DNA of 64,000 nucleotides from Lyophyllum atratum (Eukaryota > Basidiomycota > Agaricomycetes > Agaricales > Lyophyllaceae). The translations under genes were made by a program, and so were the position numbers. The stretch covers positions 1,116,001 through 1,180,000 of the forward strand of contig JACGCN010000010.1 in NCBI GenBank assembly GCA_014905825.1. Reading direction: 5' to 3'. The notes under the pieces are model-generated. The model did no database searches. It was not told the DNA's origin and saw only the letters and a program-made list of their open reading frames with translations. This document shows, one piece after another, positions 24,842-37,721 of this stretch. The first letter of the stretch is position 1. Each line of letters begins with the position of its first letter.

Positions 24842-26115
24842 CGACAGACTCGGTGAAGCTCGCTCAGGGCTGAGCGAGCTTGCCGTTCACGCGCACGTGT
24901 CGATTGACAACAGCCATGTGATCAGGCACGCCAGTACGCCACACAACATCGACGCGTCATTGCCTTTCCCCTGCCTGTCTGTGCTAGCTCGAATGAGGCT
25001 CTTAAAAGCTATATAGCGGATCCTTGGCTTCAATGAGTTCTACGCAGAAAACACAGGGAGACGCTCAAAACGTGTCGAGGCCTGCGAGGCTGCGCCCACC
25101 CGCTCGGCGCTGCTACTATAGTCCTCGCCCTGATCGTTCTCCTATTCGGTGCGTTCTTCCTCCATAGCCTTCGGGACGACCCGCTGGTTCGCTGATGTCA
25201 TGACATACCACAGGCCTGGTATGGTATTTCTCCGTTCAGCACTGAGCAGCCCTTGGTCAAAGGCCGTTCCACTGTGGCGCGCGGGGGGATAGCACTTATG
25301 GGTGGACTGCTGGGTGCGCTTGTCGTCATGACGTTCGGGATCTTGACACATGGTCTGCTGCAGCGTCCGTAGCGGTTTGCTTTAGCCCTCGTTGTAGCGC
25401 ACTTCCATCTCATTACCCCTCTTTCAAGTTTAGCTTGATATCATGCTGCATATGCATTCGCACTCCTATTCTTGCTTGGGCTTAAGTAACACTGCTAGAC
25501 ATAACGGTTACCAATGATCAATGACTCTGCGCTGTGGTAGACGTGTTTCGTTACACGTCTAGTGGCGGTGAGAGCAGCGCGCTTCATGACACCCTGGAGT
25601 CGTGGGCGGGTTTCTAAATCAGGTGTGTTATGGGGGTGCGACGCTTGTGCTGAAGGGTGCGGATTGTGGCGCATATTGGCACTGACTCGTCAGATCTTGC
25701 AATTACAGGGTTAAAGTATACACTACCTGACAACACATCGGCCGCAATCGCAAATTCGTAGCGGAGTACACCTGTGGTGCCCTTCGTGTTATACACTGCG
25801 GCCAACTGTAACAAACGGTAAAAGACTGACTAATTACACTTAGTAACCCGCGACTGAATAGGGGTGCGGAGGGGGCATATACCTTAGAACTCTGGTATAG
25901 GCATAACAAAAAGTGTAAATTACTAGAACAACATGTAATAGTCATACAACACAGATAATGTACAATGGGAGTAAGACCAAGACCAAGGGGAATAACAAGA
26001 CACAGCAACATGTCTATATCAAAGGAGAAACGAAAAGAGAAAAAAAGAGAATCTCGGCGTCCAACGTGCATACGATATCATGGTATTGTACAACAAGCAA
26101 ATGCATACCTTACCT
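24842..26115. other. Intergenic, distal BAG promoter and MGRN1 3' flank
   Basis: 1.27 kb with no gene I can support; only short frames in several phases. Confidence 0.4.
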
Positions 26116-28157
26116 CTACGACCCCACGCGCGCAGGCCCAGTCTGGCTCTCCACGTCGTTCGGCGGCGCAGGCGCGCGGTTGAAGCTCAAGCCTCGCAAG
26201 AACGAAGGCGCCGCCCGTCCCAGCAATCCGGCGCTCCGTGTATTTTCAGCGGTCGCATTCCCGGCCGGGTCCGCAGCCTCTGCCGTAGCGTCAGCTGCCT
26301 CCTTGTCTGTCTCCTCCTGGGGCGGCGGAAACCCTGTCGTTATCCGCAACAACGACGTGTAAGCTGTAGCATCATCCTCATCATCAGAAAATCGGTCCTA
26401 CTTCGAAATAAGAATAAGGCTATGAAAAGACGTACGTTGTCGGCAGACAGGGCAGAACCATCCTTTAGCCTTCCTCTTCCTGCGGGTATTAGGTGTGATG
26501 GGTGCAGCAGGAGCAGCCGGGGCAGCCTCAGCCGGTGCCGCACCCTCTGCAGTCGTACTCGTACCGGCGCCAGCTGCGTTCGCATCCCGAGCATCGCCAC
26601 CTGCAGCGACAGCATCCTCCGCCTGGCTGATATTACCCCCCGCGCCGAACTCCACCATGTTCAGCGCGCAATCCTTGCACGCGACAAGGTGGCGGCACGG
26701 CAGCAGGACAACTTCGCGCGGAGATGAAAGGCAGAGTAGGCACTCGGATGAGGGGTCGTCCTCCGACGCAGCTGCAGCGGCCGTATCCGGAGGCGTCGTG
26801 GGTGGGTATGTGTGCGAATCCGCAGCATCAGGCGACGCAGGGAGAGGGGCCGTCGGGGCAGGGGTATGTGACGACGCTGCCGAGGACGACGTGAGTCCAA
26901 AGATCTCGTGGAGGTGGAATGTATGCGGGCCAATCTGTCGTGCTCGTTCTGTCACCCGTCTATATTTAGCACATGCCGGGATGGGATCTTACCGTGGCCT
27001 CCCGTTTCACGACTTGAACGACCCATGGCCTGGTGTCCTCCGTTTCGCCGTCCGCCTTGACACCGAAGCGGACGATGTGCAGGTAGGTCACTTGTTCGTT
27101 GGGTGAGACCAGCTCCGTGCCCTGCTCGTCTAGAGCTGCGAGGCGGATGGTCACTCGGACACCATCGGTTGTGTCATCCTTGCCTTTGTCGTCCGTGGCT
27201 GGGGCGGGTTCGGCGTCGACAACGGCCAGGGCAGGGCCGGAGACACTACGACCTTGGGAGCGCTTTCGGAAATGGAGGTGGGTGAACCGACGTCGGCCAT
27301 TTCGGGTGGCGGGACTGGTGGTGGTGTTGGTATCAGTGGGAACGGTAGATACGTCACCTGTCGAGGAGCCCTCGGCTATTGCCACCATAGGTGGAGAGGG
27401 AGTTGCGGATTGGTCGACAGGGATGTGCTCAAACCGTCCGAGCTCAAGGAGTGCTCCCTCTTCTATCTTTAGGAGTTTACCGAAGCCGCCGTCAACGACC
27501 GATTCGAAGACTAAGTGCTTCGAAAGGCCAGAACTGGAAGCTGTCACGGGGGCGTCGGGGTGTGCCTTGGGTAGTAGGACGTGGACATAGATACCGCACT
27601 TTGGTGCATCACAGTCGTATTCGAACTCAAGGCCGTGGTGGTGGTGGACATCGGAGGTACCGGGGGACGTAGGTTCCTCTGATGTGAGCGGGGAGAGTCG
27701 TATTGTCGGGCGTTTGAGATTTACAAGGGCTTGGAGCGTCGTTGTGGGTTGAGATGTCTAGATTGTGATATATTGGTGGGGATCAGTCATAGGGGGCAAC
27801 GAGAACGCACGTCTTTGCTCTTCTCTACCCAGCTCGTAACAATGTCAGGTGTTAGTTCATCGGTGAGGACCTTCTTCTCCGAGGCTGCAGTCCATGCAGG
27901 CCCGCTGGTGACTACGCCGATGTTGGGGCCAAACAGTGAGTCGTGTGTCTTCTTGTCCTTTCCCTCAGCGTTTGGATTGCCGCTGTGCATGGCGGCTGCG
28001 GTGCGTGAGAGGTTGGTATCTGGTCTGGCGACGAACGGGCGTTGCTGGATGGCCCTTGTGCGATTCCAGGTCGCATAGTGATGTTGATCTAGGGGACAGA
28101 GGTTACGGGGTGGACAGGAGTTGAGAGAAAATGCGTACACCAGGAGGCGAAGCTCAT
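26116..28157 (-). CDS. MGRN1/RNF157-like RING E3 ubiquitin ligase, 5 exons, 602 aa
   Basis: RING-type ubiquitin ligase of the mahogunin (MGRN1) group. Exons: 28157..28139, 28088..27811, 27757..26993, 26934..26436, 26363..26116; phases agree. The first exon is only 19 nt. The MGRN1-specific domain is recognised by TWNRTRAIQQRPFV near the N-terminus, YDCDAPKCGIYVHVLLP, KHLVFESVVDGGFG, YLHIVRFG and GPHTFHLHEIFGL just before the RING. The RING uses C419, C422, C434, H436, C440, C443, then C515 and C518, followed by RQPYTSLLRIT, the conserved helix after the RING. The 71 residues between C443 and C515, rich in Ala, Thr and Pro, are an unusual insertion. The C-terminus is disordered. It is next to the uL15 gene on the same strand. 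Confidence 0.88.
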
Positions 28158-28416
28158 GCTGGCTGGACGGTGGTGGGGAGGAGCAAGGAGGGGTGAGAGA
28201 GAAAGAAAGTCATCCGCTGTCCAGGAAGGCCTCGGCAGCTTCTTGATGATGATCGGCTGACCTCCGATCTGGTCTAATTCAGGAGGCTGTGAACATGACA
28301 AACTGTCTTTTTTCGGACTTTTGGGTGTGGGTCTCACTGGGTACAGTACGGCGCAGGCATGGAGCTTGTTCATAAAGATCATAGTAAAGTGAATACACAA
28401 CATCGCTACACTACAC

Positions 28417-29033
28417 TCATGCAATCAGCGACACAACACCACCGGCCTCCTTGATCTTGCGTCTATAGATGATCGTCAGATTATCATATATCCACCTCGG
28501 GTAGGAAAATCACATACTCCGCTTTTTCTGACACAAAGCGTGCTTTTACGATGAAGGGGAGCTTGGGGAGTCTAATGCGGCGTAATCTCATCAGCATTCT
28601 GGTTCCTGTGACAGGGCAGAATAAACTCACCGTCCAGCACCCAGCACCTTTCCGAATCCGTGCCTCAGGGTGTCGATAACAGGGACGACCTCAGAGTCCT
28701 CAGTGATACCCTCCCTCTCAGCAGCGGGCACAAGACTCCATAGCTTGTCGACGTTGATGATGGGGCACCAGTATTGGTTGCGCGTGAGATGGAAGTAGCG
28801 CATACCGACTTTACCAAAGTAACCAGGATGGTACTTATCGAAGTTGGTACTATGGACAATCGCACATTATCAGAACCGCATGTAAATAATAAGAGCTTCA
28901 GAACGCACCGGTGGTGGTGCTGACCACCAGCGAGACCGCGACCTCCGGGATGTTTGCGGTGCTTTCCTACACGTCCGTGACCGGCGGAGACGTGTCCGCG
29001 GTGCTTGCGAGTCTTCGACAAGTGTGTCGGCAT
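28417..29033 (-). CDS. RPL28: 60S ribosomal protein uL15 (L28/L27a), 4 exons, 147 aa
   Basis: Large-subunit ribosomal protein uL15. Exons 29033..28909, 28849..28631, 28571..28518 and 28462..28417 join in phase to 147 residues, the normal eukaryotic length. The N-terminus [20 protein letters not shown] with the basic Gly/His-rich tail that threads into 25S rRNA is unmistakable, as are [18 protein letters not shown] and the C-terminal GGVVSLIA. Introns are short and conventional. It shares an 823-nt divergent region with RPB11, so translation and transcription machinery genes may be co-expressed; no shared element was identified. Very sure of identity. Confidence 0.97.
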
Positions 29034-29856
29034 TGTTTTCTGCGTGCAATAGAAGCCAAATCAGCGTCCACTTCAGAGCTGCCCAAATTTGCCCCCATCA
29101 ACGCCATCCGAAGCAGTGTCCAGCGATCCATCCCAAATTCCAACATTTCAGCTCCAAATCACCGCAAAATCGGGGCAGGGGACTGTTTGGCGTGTGTAGA
29201 GGGCGAGGTGGGGGGCATAAGGACGGGGGAACATACCTTGAGGAGGGGTTGGCGGGTTGATGTGCTGCAACGGACACCTTACAATCGATGTTTGCACAAC
29301 TTCGCGCCACTTTGTCAATAGGAGTAAACACAAATTGATTGCAACCGATTTTTCTCGTCACGGTCAAGCCAACCACTCTTGTCCTGCGCGACGTCCATCT
29401 CTCATCCTGTGAGTATCTCCTTCAAATTCTCTCGTTTGTATGATGGGCGTACGCCAATATTTATTGTCGGTGACTTCAGCGCAAGCGCTCGAATCAATGA
29501 TCGCACCTTTTTAGCTGACTTTTTCTTCTCTTCACCTTCACCCTCATCTGCAACCTTCCATGACTTACGCCCTTTCTCCCTCTTTCCAGCCGGTTTTCGT
29601 GTAGAACAGGATACCGATAGGCTAGTCCGCCCTTCGCTGCGGCATCCCCAAAGCTCTCATCTACGTACATTGTCAGTATCTTACCCTAACACCCCGTTGG
29701 CGCGTCGTCAATCCAATATCATTTCATTTTTCTTATCTATCACCACAATCACACCAAGCCGTGTTGACACCTTGGTCCATATAGGTGCTCAGCCCGCCGC
29801 GTACCGACGCCTAACAATATTTCTCTGCCACAACAGTCTATACATATAAGGCTATA
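29034..29856. promoter_or_regulatory. Divergent region between uL15 and RPB11
   Basis: 823 nt between two start codons facing away. Pyrimidine-rich blocks precede both genes (for example around 29520-29590). Open frames here have no domain signal and I take them as 5' leader sequence. Confidence 0.4.
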
Positions 29857-30421
29857 ATGAACGCACCGAATCGCTACGAGCTCTACGTGCTCGAAGACGG
29901 CGAGAAGCCGTAAGCCAAGTTCATTACTTGTAACAAAGAAACTCTGAGCCGATTGCGCCGGTTCTTGAATATTTAGAGTTGAAATCACGGAGGACACCAA
30001 GATCCCCAACGCCGCCACGATCAAGATAGTCAAGCAAGACCACACCCTCGGCAACATGCTCCGCGCGTAAGCGCCCCTCCCCTCCCACCGTCCTCCCTAA
30101 AGCTAACCCAGCCTCATTCCCCTCCACAGCCAGCTCCTCTCCATGCCGCAAATCCTATTCGCAGGCTACAAAGTTCCGCACCCCCTCCACCCCTACTTCC
30201 TCATCAAGATCCAGACCGACGGCACCGTGACACCGCAGGAGGTGCTCGAGCAGGCGTGCAAGAAGCTCATCGGGACGATGGCCTCGCTCGAGGCGAAATT
30301 TAAGCGGGAGTTCTCGTTTAAGGATGTGGAGGGTACGGTGGGCGGTGTGGCGGCGACGGAGGATCCGTATGGCGCGGGTGGGGGGGCGTGGAGTGGGGGC
30401 AAGGATTATCTGGATTTTTGA
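29857..30421 (+). CDS. RPB11: RNA polymerase II subunit RPB11, 3 exons, 144 aa
   Basis: Small Pol II subunit that pairs with RPB3, the equivalent of the bacterial alpha dimer partner. Exons 29857..29909, 29977..30066, 30130..30421, all in phase, 144 residues. The N-terminus (NRYELYVLEDGEKP) and the alpha-like dimer motif (KIVKQDHTLGNMLRAQL, then FAGYKVPHPL and IQTDG) identify it. Yeast RPB11 is ~120 residues; the extra C-terminal part here is Gly-rich and ends KDYLDF. An RPC19 assignment is excluded by the VLEDGEKP start and lack of the RPC19 acidic head. The gene is intact and divergent from uL15. Confidence 0.95.
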
Positions 30422-32198
30422 GCGGGAGATTGTACGATGTATATTTTTGTTGTGTTTGAGTTGTGTATCAAGTGCTCGTTGATTGCTTTCATACTCTGAA
30501 TCTAGTTCTGCCCCCGGCGGTCGCGCTATAAGAAATTCGGCATTGAAGATTAACGAAAGCCGAGTATCAGATATCTGCTATAACCAATTTCTTGCGATAT
30601 TGAGACAAAATTCCGCGATGAAGAAACTTCGACATAGCGCTCCTCTACATAGGTGCTTGGTTTATTTGCGAATTCCATCTGGCAACTTCTGGTGAGCCAC
30701 GACTTGTATATAATATACCGTTCACTCTAAAGGCCACTGGTCTAGTCTCTCCTAGCCCATGAGGTTATCAAGTTCCCATTCATATCAAGGATTGATGACC
30801 CTCTCGGATCTTTTTATTATGTCGTGGCTGGGATGTCGAATTACCATACCGACGGTAATGGGAAGCTTGCTTCATTCATAAGATAAGGAAGACTTCCTAT
30901 CGTCTAGTAAGAGACCTTCATTCTTTAGTTCATTAATGTTGAAGAGAAACTGAATCTACCCGATATAGATATGGCCCTTGTGTACCACTGGCATGTACTG
31001 CAGTATACCTGAGCCACCGTCAGGCTGCAACTCAGCATGATAGCGATACTGGACGTCGTATGTGAATCCTGGAAAATCGTACTCCTCTATACGTGGGGCC
31101 GGACCCGCGTATCTTACGGCGGGGCATAACCTCGCCCATGCCCCCACGGCAGGCGTACACCCGAAGTGCGAGATAAGACTGATACCGTGGGTTCATGCCG
31201 GGGTCATCGCGACTGCGAAAAATATCCCAGCGATATCATGAGGCTTGGTAAACAACGTCCGCCATCCAAAGTGCAGTGCACGGAGCAGGTAACCTAAATA
31301 ACCGGAGACGTTGACAAGCGCTTGACTGATCATGATGTCAGACATGCCAAAGCTCGACCCCGGCGCTGTCGATCTCAATTATCAGGGCAGGCGACTGGAA
31401 GTGACCGCGAGAATGACGCTCGATACTGGCGAGGCCAACAGAGTTGGGTATCGGCTTCGGCGGCTATGTGCTCCATACCAAAACCTAAAAGTTCGTAAAT
31501 TATCAATCCGAGAATGCATCAACCCGGCCATCGATGTTCACTCGTTATTTACCCGTACTTCCCCGACCCTTTGACTGGGGATGATGGTGCGACGACCAAT
31601 GCCGCTGGCAGGGCTCACATGTGCGTCTACATCTGGACTCCATATAATTCTGAAACACATCAATGAAAGCAGATGAGGAATGGACGATTCGATACCAGAA
31701 GTTTGATGTGTTGCTGATCATGCCAGCCCTAGAATGGATAGAGTGCTTTTCTTTTCCTTGACTTCGACAGAGATATAAACTATACCTTAGACAAATCAGG
31801 TTCATGAAGATACTTGACATTCGGCGACTGACTAACTGGGGATGTATTATAGATACATCGTCACAAGCGATGGGACCCCGATATGGAACGCTGTGACCTG
31901 TTAGACGAACCGGCATCGCGACTGTGTGGCGCTCTACAGTCGTCCGAGAACGAACAGTCACCATATGCAGATTGTAAATTCGGGTATTTGTCGTCGGCTG
32001 GGTGGATGAAGAGGCCGATGGAGGGTCACGATATTTTCGTTCTGAATGAGAGATGTAGTTGATATGCAGGATGGGTCAAAAATATTTTGGTCTAGCCGCC
32101 GAAATTAGGCATTCATATTATCAGCTGTACGATATATCCAAAGCGAACGGCGCAAATACCAGCGAATAAAAGTGAAAGGTCACGGAGCGCCAGTAAAA
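30422..32198. other. Intergenic, unassigned
   Basis: 1.78 kb. Minus-strand frames between about 30956 and 31964 have protein-like patches (for example SGYLGYLLRALHFGW and NFWYRIVHSSSAFIDVF), but I cannot join them into one gene or match a family. They may be an uncharacterised or decayed gene. Confidence 0.25.
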
Positions 32199-33979
32199 TT
32201 ATCGCTTTAGATGTTTTTGTTTCCGCTTCAACTTTTCCTCCTTTACCTGCTGTTTCTTGACTTGTGTAGGGCTGACGTTCAGCTCCTCGCTCTCTTCCCG
32301 CTCCACTGTCGACAGATGCTCGTCGATACAGGCCTCCATTTTTGCCTGTACAATCCGGGCCTCGTCTTCTTCGTTCGCCGGCTTATCATCTGGACCCATT
32401 TGCCACTGGAAATCAAAGCCCCATCCTTGTGTGGGACTGTGGCCGACCTCGGATTGAGAAGATCCGGGAAAGTGGAGCAGTGGGGATGAAGCAGCAGCGA
32501 TGAGCCCGCCTTCCTCTCGCCACCACCGCACAAAATATACCGCCGCCCGTGCGGTATCAGGTTCGGCGCCACGCATGATCATGCCCATCCGCCGCGCAAG
32601 CTGTTCCAGGAACTCATGGAGATGGATGGTAGGCGTGGCATCCTCCGGAAGGAGCTGCAAATATGCCGGTGCTGCGGTCACAAGCATATACAAATCAGCC
32701 TGATGACTTCAAGACGGCGCCGGTACGAGGTAATGAACGTACAGATGGGATTCAGAACGTTGAGTCTGTATAGTAAGTAAGACGCAAGGGCTTCCATATC
32801 GTAGAGACCTTCTTTAATCCCCGCTGCAAGAAGTGAGAATGAAGGATTCTTCATCAGATTCTGATTACCGAGATGGTGGGGCATGGCAAATCGAGGTGCG
32901 GATGTTACGTACCTATTAGGGCAAGCTTGACCCCTCTCTCGGCACCTTCCACACCACGCCCCAGGAAAGGGAGCATGACGCCGGGGGTATCAAAGGCGTA
33001 CACAAGGGGATCAAGAGAGACTTTAAGCCGCGTGGAGAGGGCCTGAGTTAGGCCAGGCTGAGCAGACGTTTGAAAAGCCTTCGGTGTACCTAACGGCCAA
33101 TGTGCCTACGATTATATGACTGGCAGATGAGGTATATCTAGTAACGTACGGCCTTTGATGCCCATATTCCGCAGAGCGTTGAGTAACGTTGATTTGCCAA
33201 CATTCGGCATTCCAATGACCAAAACGTTCAGCTCCATGGCATGTGGATGTTTCTTGGCGATATCTACAGTGAAAGTAGTCAATGTCTGAACTTGACCTCG
33301 CAATTGTGTTTGAGGTGGACGAATAGACAGTAACATACTTACTAAAATATCGCTCAGGTTTCGAATGTCCCGCGGCCGTTGCCACGAAGCAAAGAGCACT
33401 TGTTGATCAGGAAATTTCTTGGCCATAGCATGGCGAAAAGGCTACCAAGCCACGAAAGCTCAAACTCTACCTCGTAAGGCTAAGACCACTAGGCTTACCT
33501 CCATGCCCCATTGGGGTACAAGGTCCCGTTTGTTCAGTACAATGATACGTTCACATGCACCGGTATTCACGATACGGCGATTCGGGTTGTTCGGATCCCA
33601 CCCTCGCTCGAGTCTCCACTTTTGTAGGGCTCCTGCATGGATATTTTGTTAGTGGGGTCGGGTAGCGTCCACGATGATAGCAAGAGTATGGGCATCCGGG
33701 ATAAGACACACTTCTACGGCTTCCACGACCAGAGGCAGCATTCGGCCGCTTCTTACTGCGATTATGACGCCGAATCCGAAGGACGCGCAGGAATTTGTAG
33801 ACGCACCTTCTAGGGTTCTGTTGATACTCGTCAATGGCAGCCGGGAATCCCTGATCTCGAGAACAACGTCCGTTCGCGTAAGCAACGCCGGGAGCATCCG
33901 CGTAAACTTCATCATGTGCCCAGGAAACCATGACGGGTGGAATTGGCAGACTTGGAAGCGGTATATGGGTGAGAGCCAT
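32199..33979 (-). CDS. MTG1: Mitochondrial ribosome-assembly GTPase MTG1, 7 exons, N-terminal frame break
   Basis: YlqF/MTG1-type circularly permuted GTPase for mitochondrial large-subunit assembly. Exons after the start: ..33807, 33632..33499, 33441..33343, 33285..33150, 33089..32913, 32823..32743, 32671..32199, all in phase. Motif order is permuted as expected: G4 NKRD first, then G1 GMPNVGKST, then G3 DTPG. The TRTDVVLEIRDSRLP and INRTLEGA blocks are typical. The ATG at 33979 opens a proline-rich N-terminus but is one base out of frame with the conserved WFPGHMMKF motif that follows; the two meet at about 33931. Starting at the internal ATG 33915 gives 402 residues but loses WFPGH. So the start is unresolved: sequencing error, real frameshift or an unseen exon. 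Intron 1 is long (174 nt). Confidence 0.85.
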
Positions 33980-36900
33980 GTTGGTGAGCGCGTGGTTGAT
34001 AGAGATAGTTTAAGAGTAAGCGTCTAAAGCCAATCCACTCCTGTATTCGCGTGCAATCACGGGGTGGCAAGAGAAAAGGCAGGCGTGAAACGGATCTGGA
34101 AGTTGTAGGGTGACGTATGACGCGTGTCCTTGGGTTCGAGCTGCACGGATATTGTCTATAATATCAGTGAAGTGAGTCCTTGGCCCAAGCGGCCGGTGTA
34201 CGGCAAGTCTGGCGCGGTGGGGCTGCAGTCGTGTTGTAGCCTGTAGGAAGTCGGGAGTCCGAACTTGAGTCGTGACCAGAAAAGTTACGAGCGATCGTTG
34301 TTTGTTCGTGCTGGGATGCATCGTTGTTACATTGCCGGACAAATATACACCCACAACTCTCTGCCATTTCCGTCATGACCGCTTGCTTAGCAGGAGTATG
34401 CAGCCTGCTGCCGTTGGTGATACGTGTCTGACAAGACACACTAATGGATAAAATTAGTAACACTCCGCTATCAGCGCATTGTTCTGTCTTAATCTCATCC
34501 TCTCATGACGGACTGCATTTTGACACCCCGAAGCATTTTATCGCGCCCACGAAGTTGGTCGCAGTGCTACTGGCTAGAGTCCATCTTCCCTCAACATTAA
34601 ACTTGTATGCCCCTAGACCTCTTAGGCCTGGATATACTGGTACAAAGCCCCCTTCCGGCCCCGATGAGAACAAGGCGTATTTTCTTGCCTCGCCACCCCC
34701 TTGCTGTTGCCCATGCAACTCCGAAAAGCACCGGACTTGGCAACATAATACAACATCCCTGTAGGTCACCAGTCTAACTACCTAACGGCCGAAGAAATCT
34801 ATGCCTCAAGCCGCTACGTTTGAACTTCCGCGCACTCCTCGTGCGTGCAACAGGAGCGCGTGTACCTGATTTCGACGGCCCTCGCCCCGGCCTCATGGCC
34901 AATGGATATTCCATATAACAGCCGCTATTCAGGGCTGGACGCCGGTTTGCTCGCAGTGCTACATTTCCCGCGTAAATCCAATCGGTGGTCTGGACCTTAG
35001 CGGTCCCCGTCCAGTTTTCCCAAAACCTTAAAAAATAGTGCGCAGGCGGCCAGACAATAATTTTTTGTCACCAGCATCAGCACTTCTTCGTTACCCTTTT
35101 TTCAAGCTTCTACCTCTATTGAGATCTATTTTATCTGTTGGATCCGTATATTTTATCATCCTCCCCAATGATCGACATACGACGAGCCTCGTCTTACCTG
35201 CGTCCAGTCGGTAATACCGCCGTACATATCAGTATCGTCGAGTGAAAACCCCCGCTGGCATCTCATTATATATCAGCCTCGGGCCAATCCTGTAACACAA
35301 ATTTTATTGCACGTCGAGTGATTATCAACACCTGATACGACAGAAGTGACTCGACGGCGCCAAAACCCAAATACATATCACCCAATCCACGTCGAGCGGA
35401 GGTCAGAGGAGGCGCTCCGCGGAAGGCGTGGTTTTTGCTGCTTGCCTTCTAGCTCAAATCATTTCCTCTCTCACTTCCTTTTTTATGTGTTCTGCTAGTA
35501 GTAGCGTTGCTAAGAGATTGAAGCCGAGCTATACAGATACCTGATTTTATATGAGGTCCTTGTGTGGACGCAGAGTATACTATCTATTAGGCTTGCGTGT
35601 ACGCTGCACAAAAAGCTGTGTTCGGTCAATGGAGCAATGCATCTGGCCAGCACGGATCTCTCGCGATATCCGGGAACAGCAGATCGTTAAAATGACGCAA
35701 TGGTGCGCGCGCCTATTCGAACGTCGTGTTAGCCCCACGGTGCGTTCTCACTCCAAGGTCCCCTCATATTCTCCAAGCAGAGGACGCAAAGTATGGTAAG
35801 ATACGTCTTCTGTATGTCTGATCTGAGCGACACTAGTAACAATAACACAATTAGGCATCTGACAGCCTGTGCCGTAAATCCTTGACATGCTCGTGAGAAG
35901 GAAGGAAAAACGGTATTCCTGTTCCGTAAGAATGCGACGGTTTATGGGGTATTTTGGAGTTTGGGGCTGCGCAAGTCGAGGAAGGCACATACCTGTCAAC
36001 CCTATGGAACACGTGTGTAACACCACTATAGCGGCGCCGATTGTTATCGGGGTCAATAGATTGCTTACTGACTCTTTGGCTTCAGTGGTGATCACATGGC
36101 GCACAACGCTCGAATTTAGAGATGTGTGCCAAGCCAGAATAGTACGCGATAGGTACGACGAACACCGCGGATGCGCCAGCCGTGAGGCATGCGTGCCGCT
36201 GGCAATGGTGGAAAATCCTGAGCTCGCAGGGTTTACTACCATGCGACAACATGCAGCGAACAGACACAAGGATGGAAACGCGGCAGGTCAGTGAATTTCG
36301 GCCGTGATTGCTGTCGAGTAGCACCGAAAAATCAATTTGATCTGGAAATGACTCCGTATACAGACCCGAAAGATTGGCTGAAGAGTACATTTATTATATC
36401 CTGTTAGCAGGTATATGGATACGTGGTAGAAAGCAAAGCATCAAAGAGGTGATACCGGTTTCCCCGAGAAGTTACCGCCGAGGACTCTACTAACTCAGAG
36501 GTTTTGAGCCTTAGACCCAGCGCACAGTGAAAAAGCGTTCCGTAGAGGCATCGACGACAAAAGACTGGAGCTGACGTGAAGAATGTAGGTATCCATACTG
36601 AAGCATCTAGATCCTTCGTCTACAAGCGCTCCGTCAATTTCGTACCGATTCAGTACATTGTTTGACCTTGTGCGGTCGAATCGGCCGCGTCCGGATGTCA
36701 CACCGCTGGATCTCGCTGGACCTCGTTGGACCCCCGGGGAATTCCAGCGGATTGGGATACGTGATGCGCATCAGGCGTTTGTCAACACGAGATGGTTCGA
36801 GTTAATTTTGGGCGGCAGAAATCCATGAGAGCCAGGGAGCCGGGTCCATATCATATAGCGTCCAAGTCATTTCCTGGGCGTGTTCTGCGTCGGATACATG

Positions 36901-37721
36901 TCGCTGAAGCGCGGAACCGTAAGTAGACAATAACCGAGGTAACCGTTGACGTATTCCAGGCAGGAAAAAACGAGCGTCAAGCCTGTCAATTGCCGCTGGG
37001 TGTACAATAGATGTTCTGGAAGCAAACGCCGGGGAAATCATGATTGACCCCACTACCCGGCGCCAGAGACAGTGGCGATCAGATAAAGGTATCTCGGCCG
37101 AATTGGGATTTTACAAGGATATGTCGCTCACGGAATGGACGATAGAGGTAATCCTGGTGCAGGAGAGAACATTCAGAGAGAACAACGGTATACAGAAATG
37201 ATCAACAGTGTATACTGTGATGGAAACAATGCACCATATTTCGGTAAGCGCGAAACATGATTGGTTGATCGAAATTAGAGGGGCGTGGACACCAGGGCTC
37301 GCTTGGCCGGAAACGGAGCTGCTGTATCGATTTGGCAAAGCCTTATTCACACAGGCTGTACCGTTCACAGGGCCGCGAACCACGATTAAGGTTGGGAAGG
37401 TTTTATTTCGGTGAACCTGCGTCAATGTGGCGAAGATCAGTTGAATCGGACGCCTGATATCTTCAATCGATAAGGTGGAAGGTGGAATGGGTTGAATAGA
37501 GGTTTACTTTTGGAAGAAGAGGGAGCAGGAATGGAGACGGATGGGGATAGATCATTGATACGAAGCTTGTAGACTCATCTCGAATCGATCGTTGAGGTTC
37601 CTGAGAGCACGTGCTGGCGCTGTTTGTTGATGTCTGCCGTAGCTGCCCATTGCTTCCAAACCACGACCTTGCTCCACTGCGGGCTCCTTGCTTTAAATCT
37701 CCCTTCTCCCCGTCGGCGTAA
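33980..37721. other. Long intergenic stretch, unassigned
   Basis: 3.7 kb without a gene I can support. Around 35,750-36,390 both strands have open frames; a minus-strand part near 36,000-36,110 has a helix pattern loosely like a membrane channel (see findings). 34,980-35,170 is pyrimidine-rich like a promoter. 36,800-37,425 has minus-strand frames with no domain. Confidence 0.3.

Noticed and set aside
26080..27590. Plus-strand frames of 160-215 codons over the RING gene
   Set aside because: Antisense to confirmed exons with conserved motifs on the other strand.
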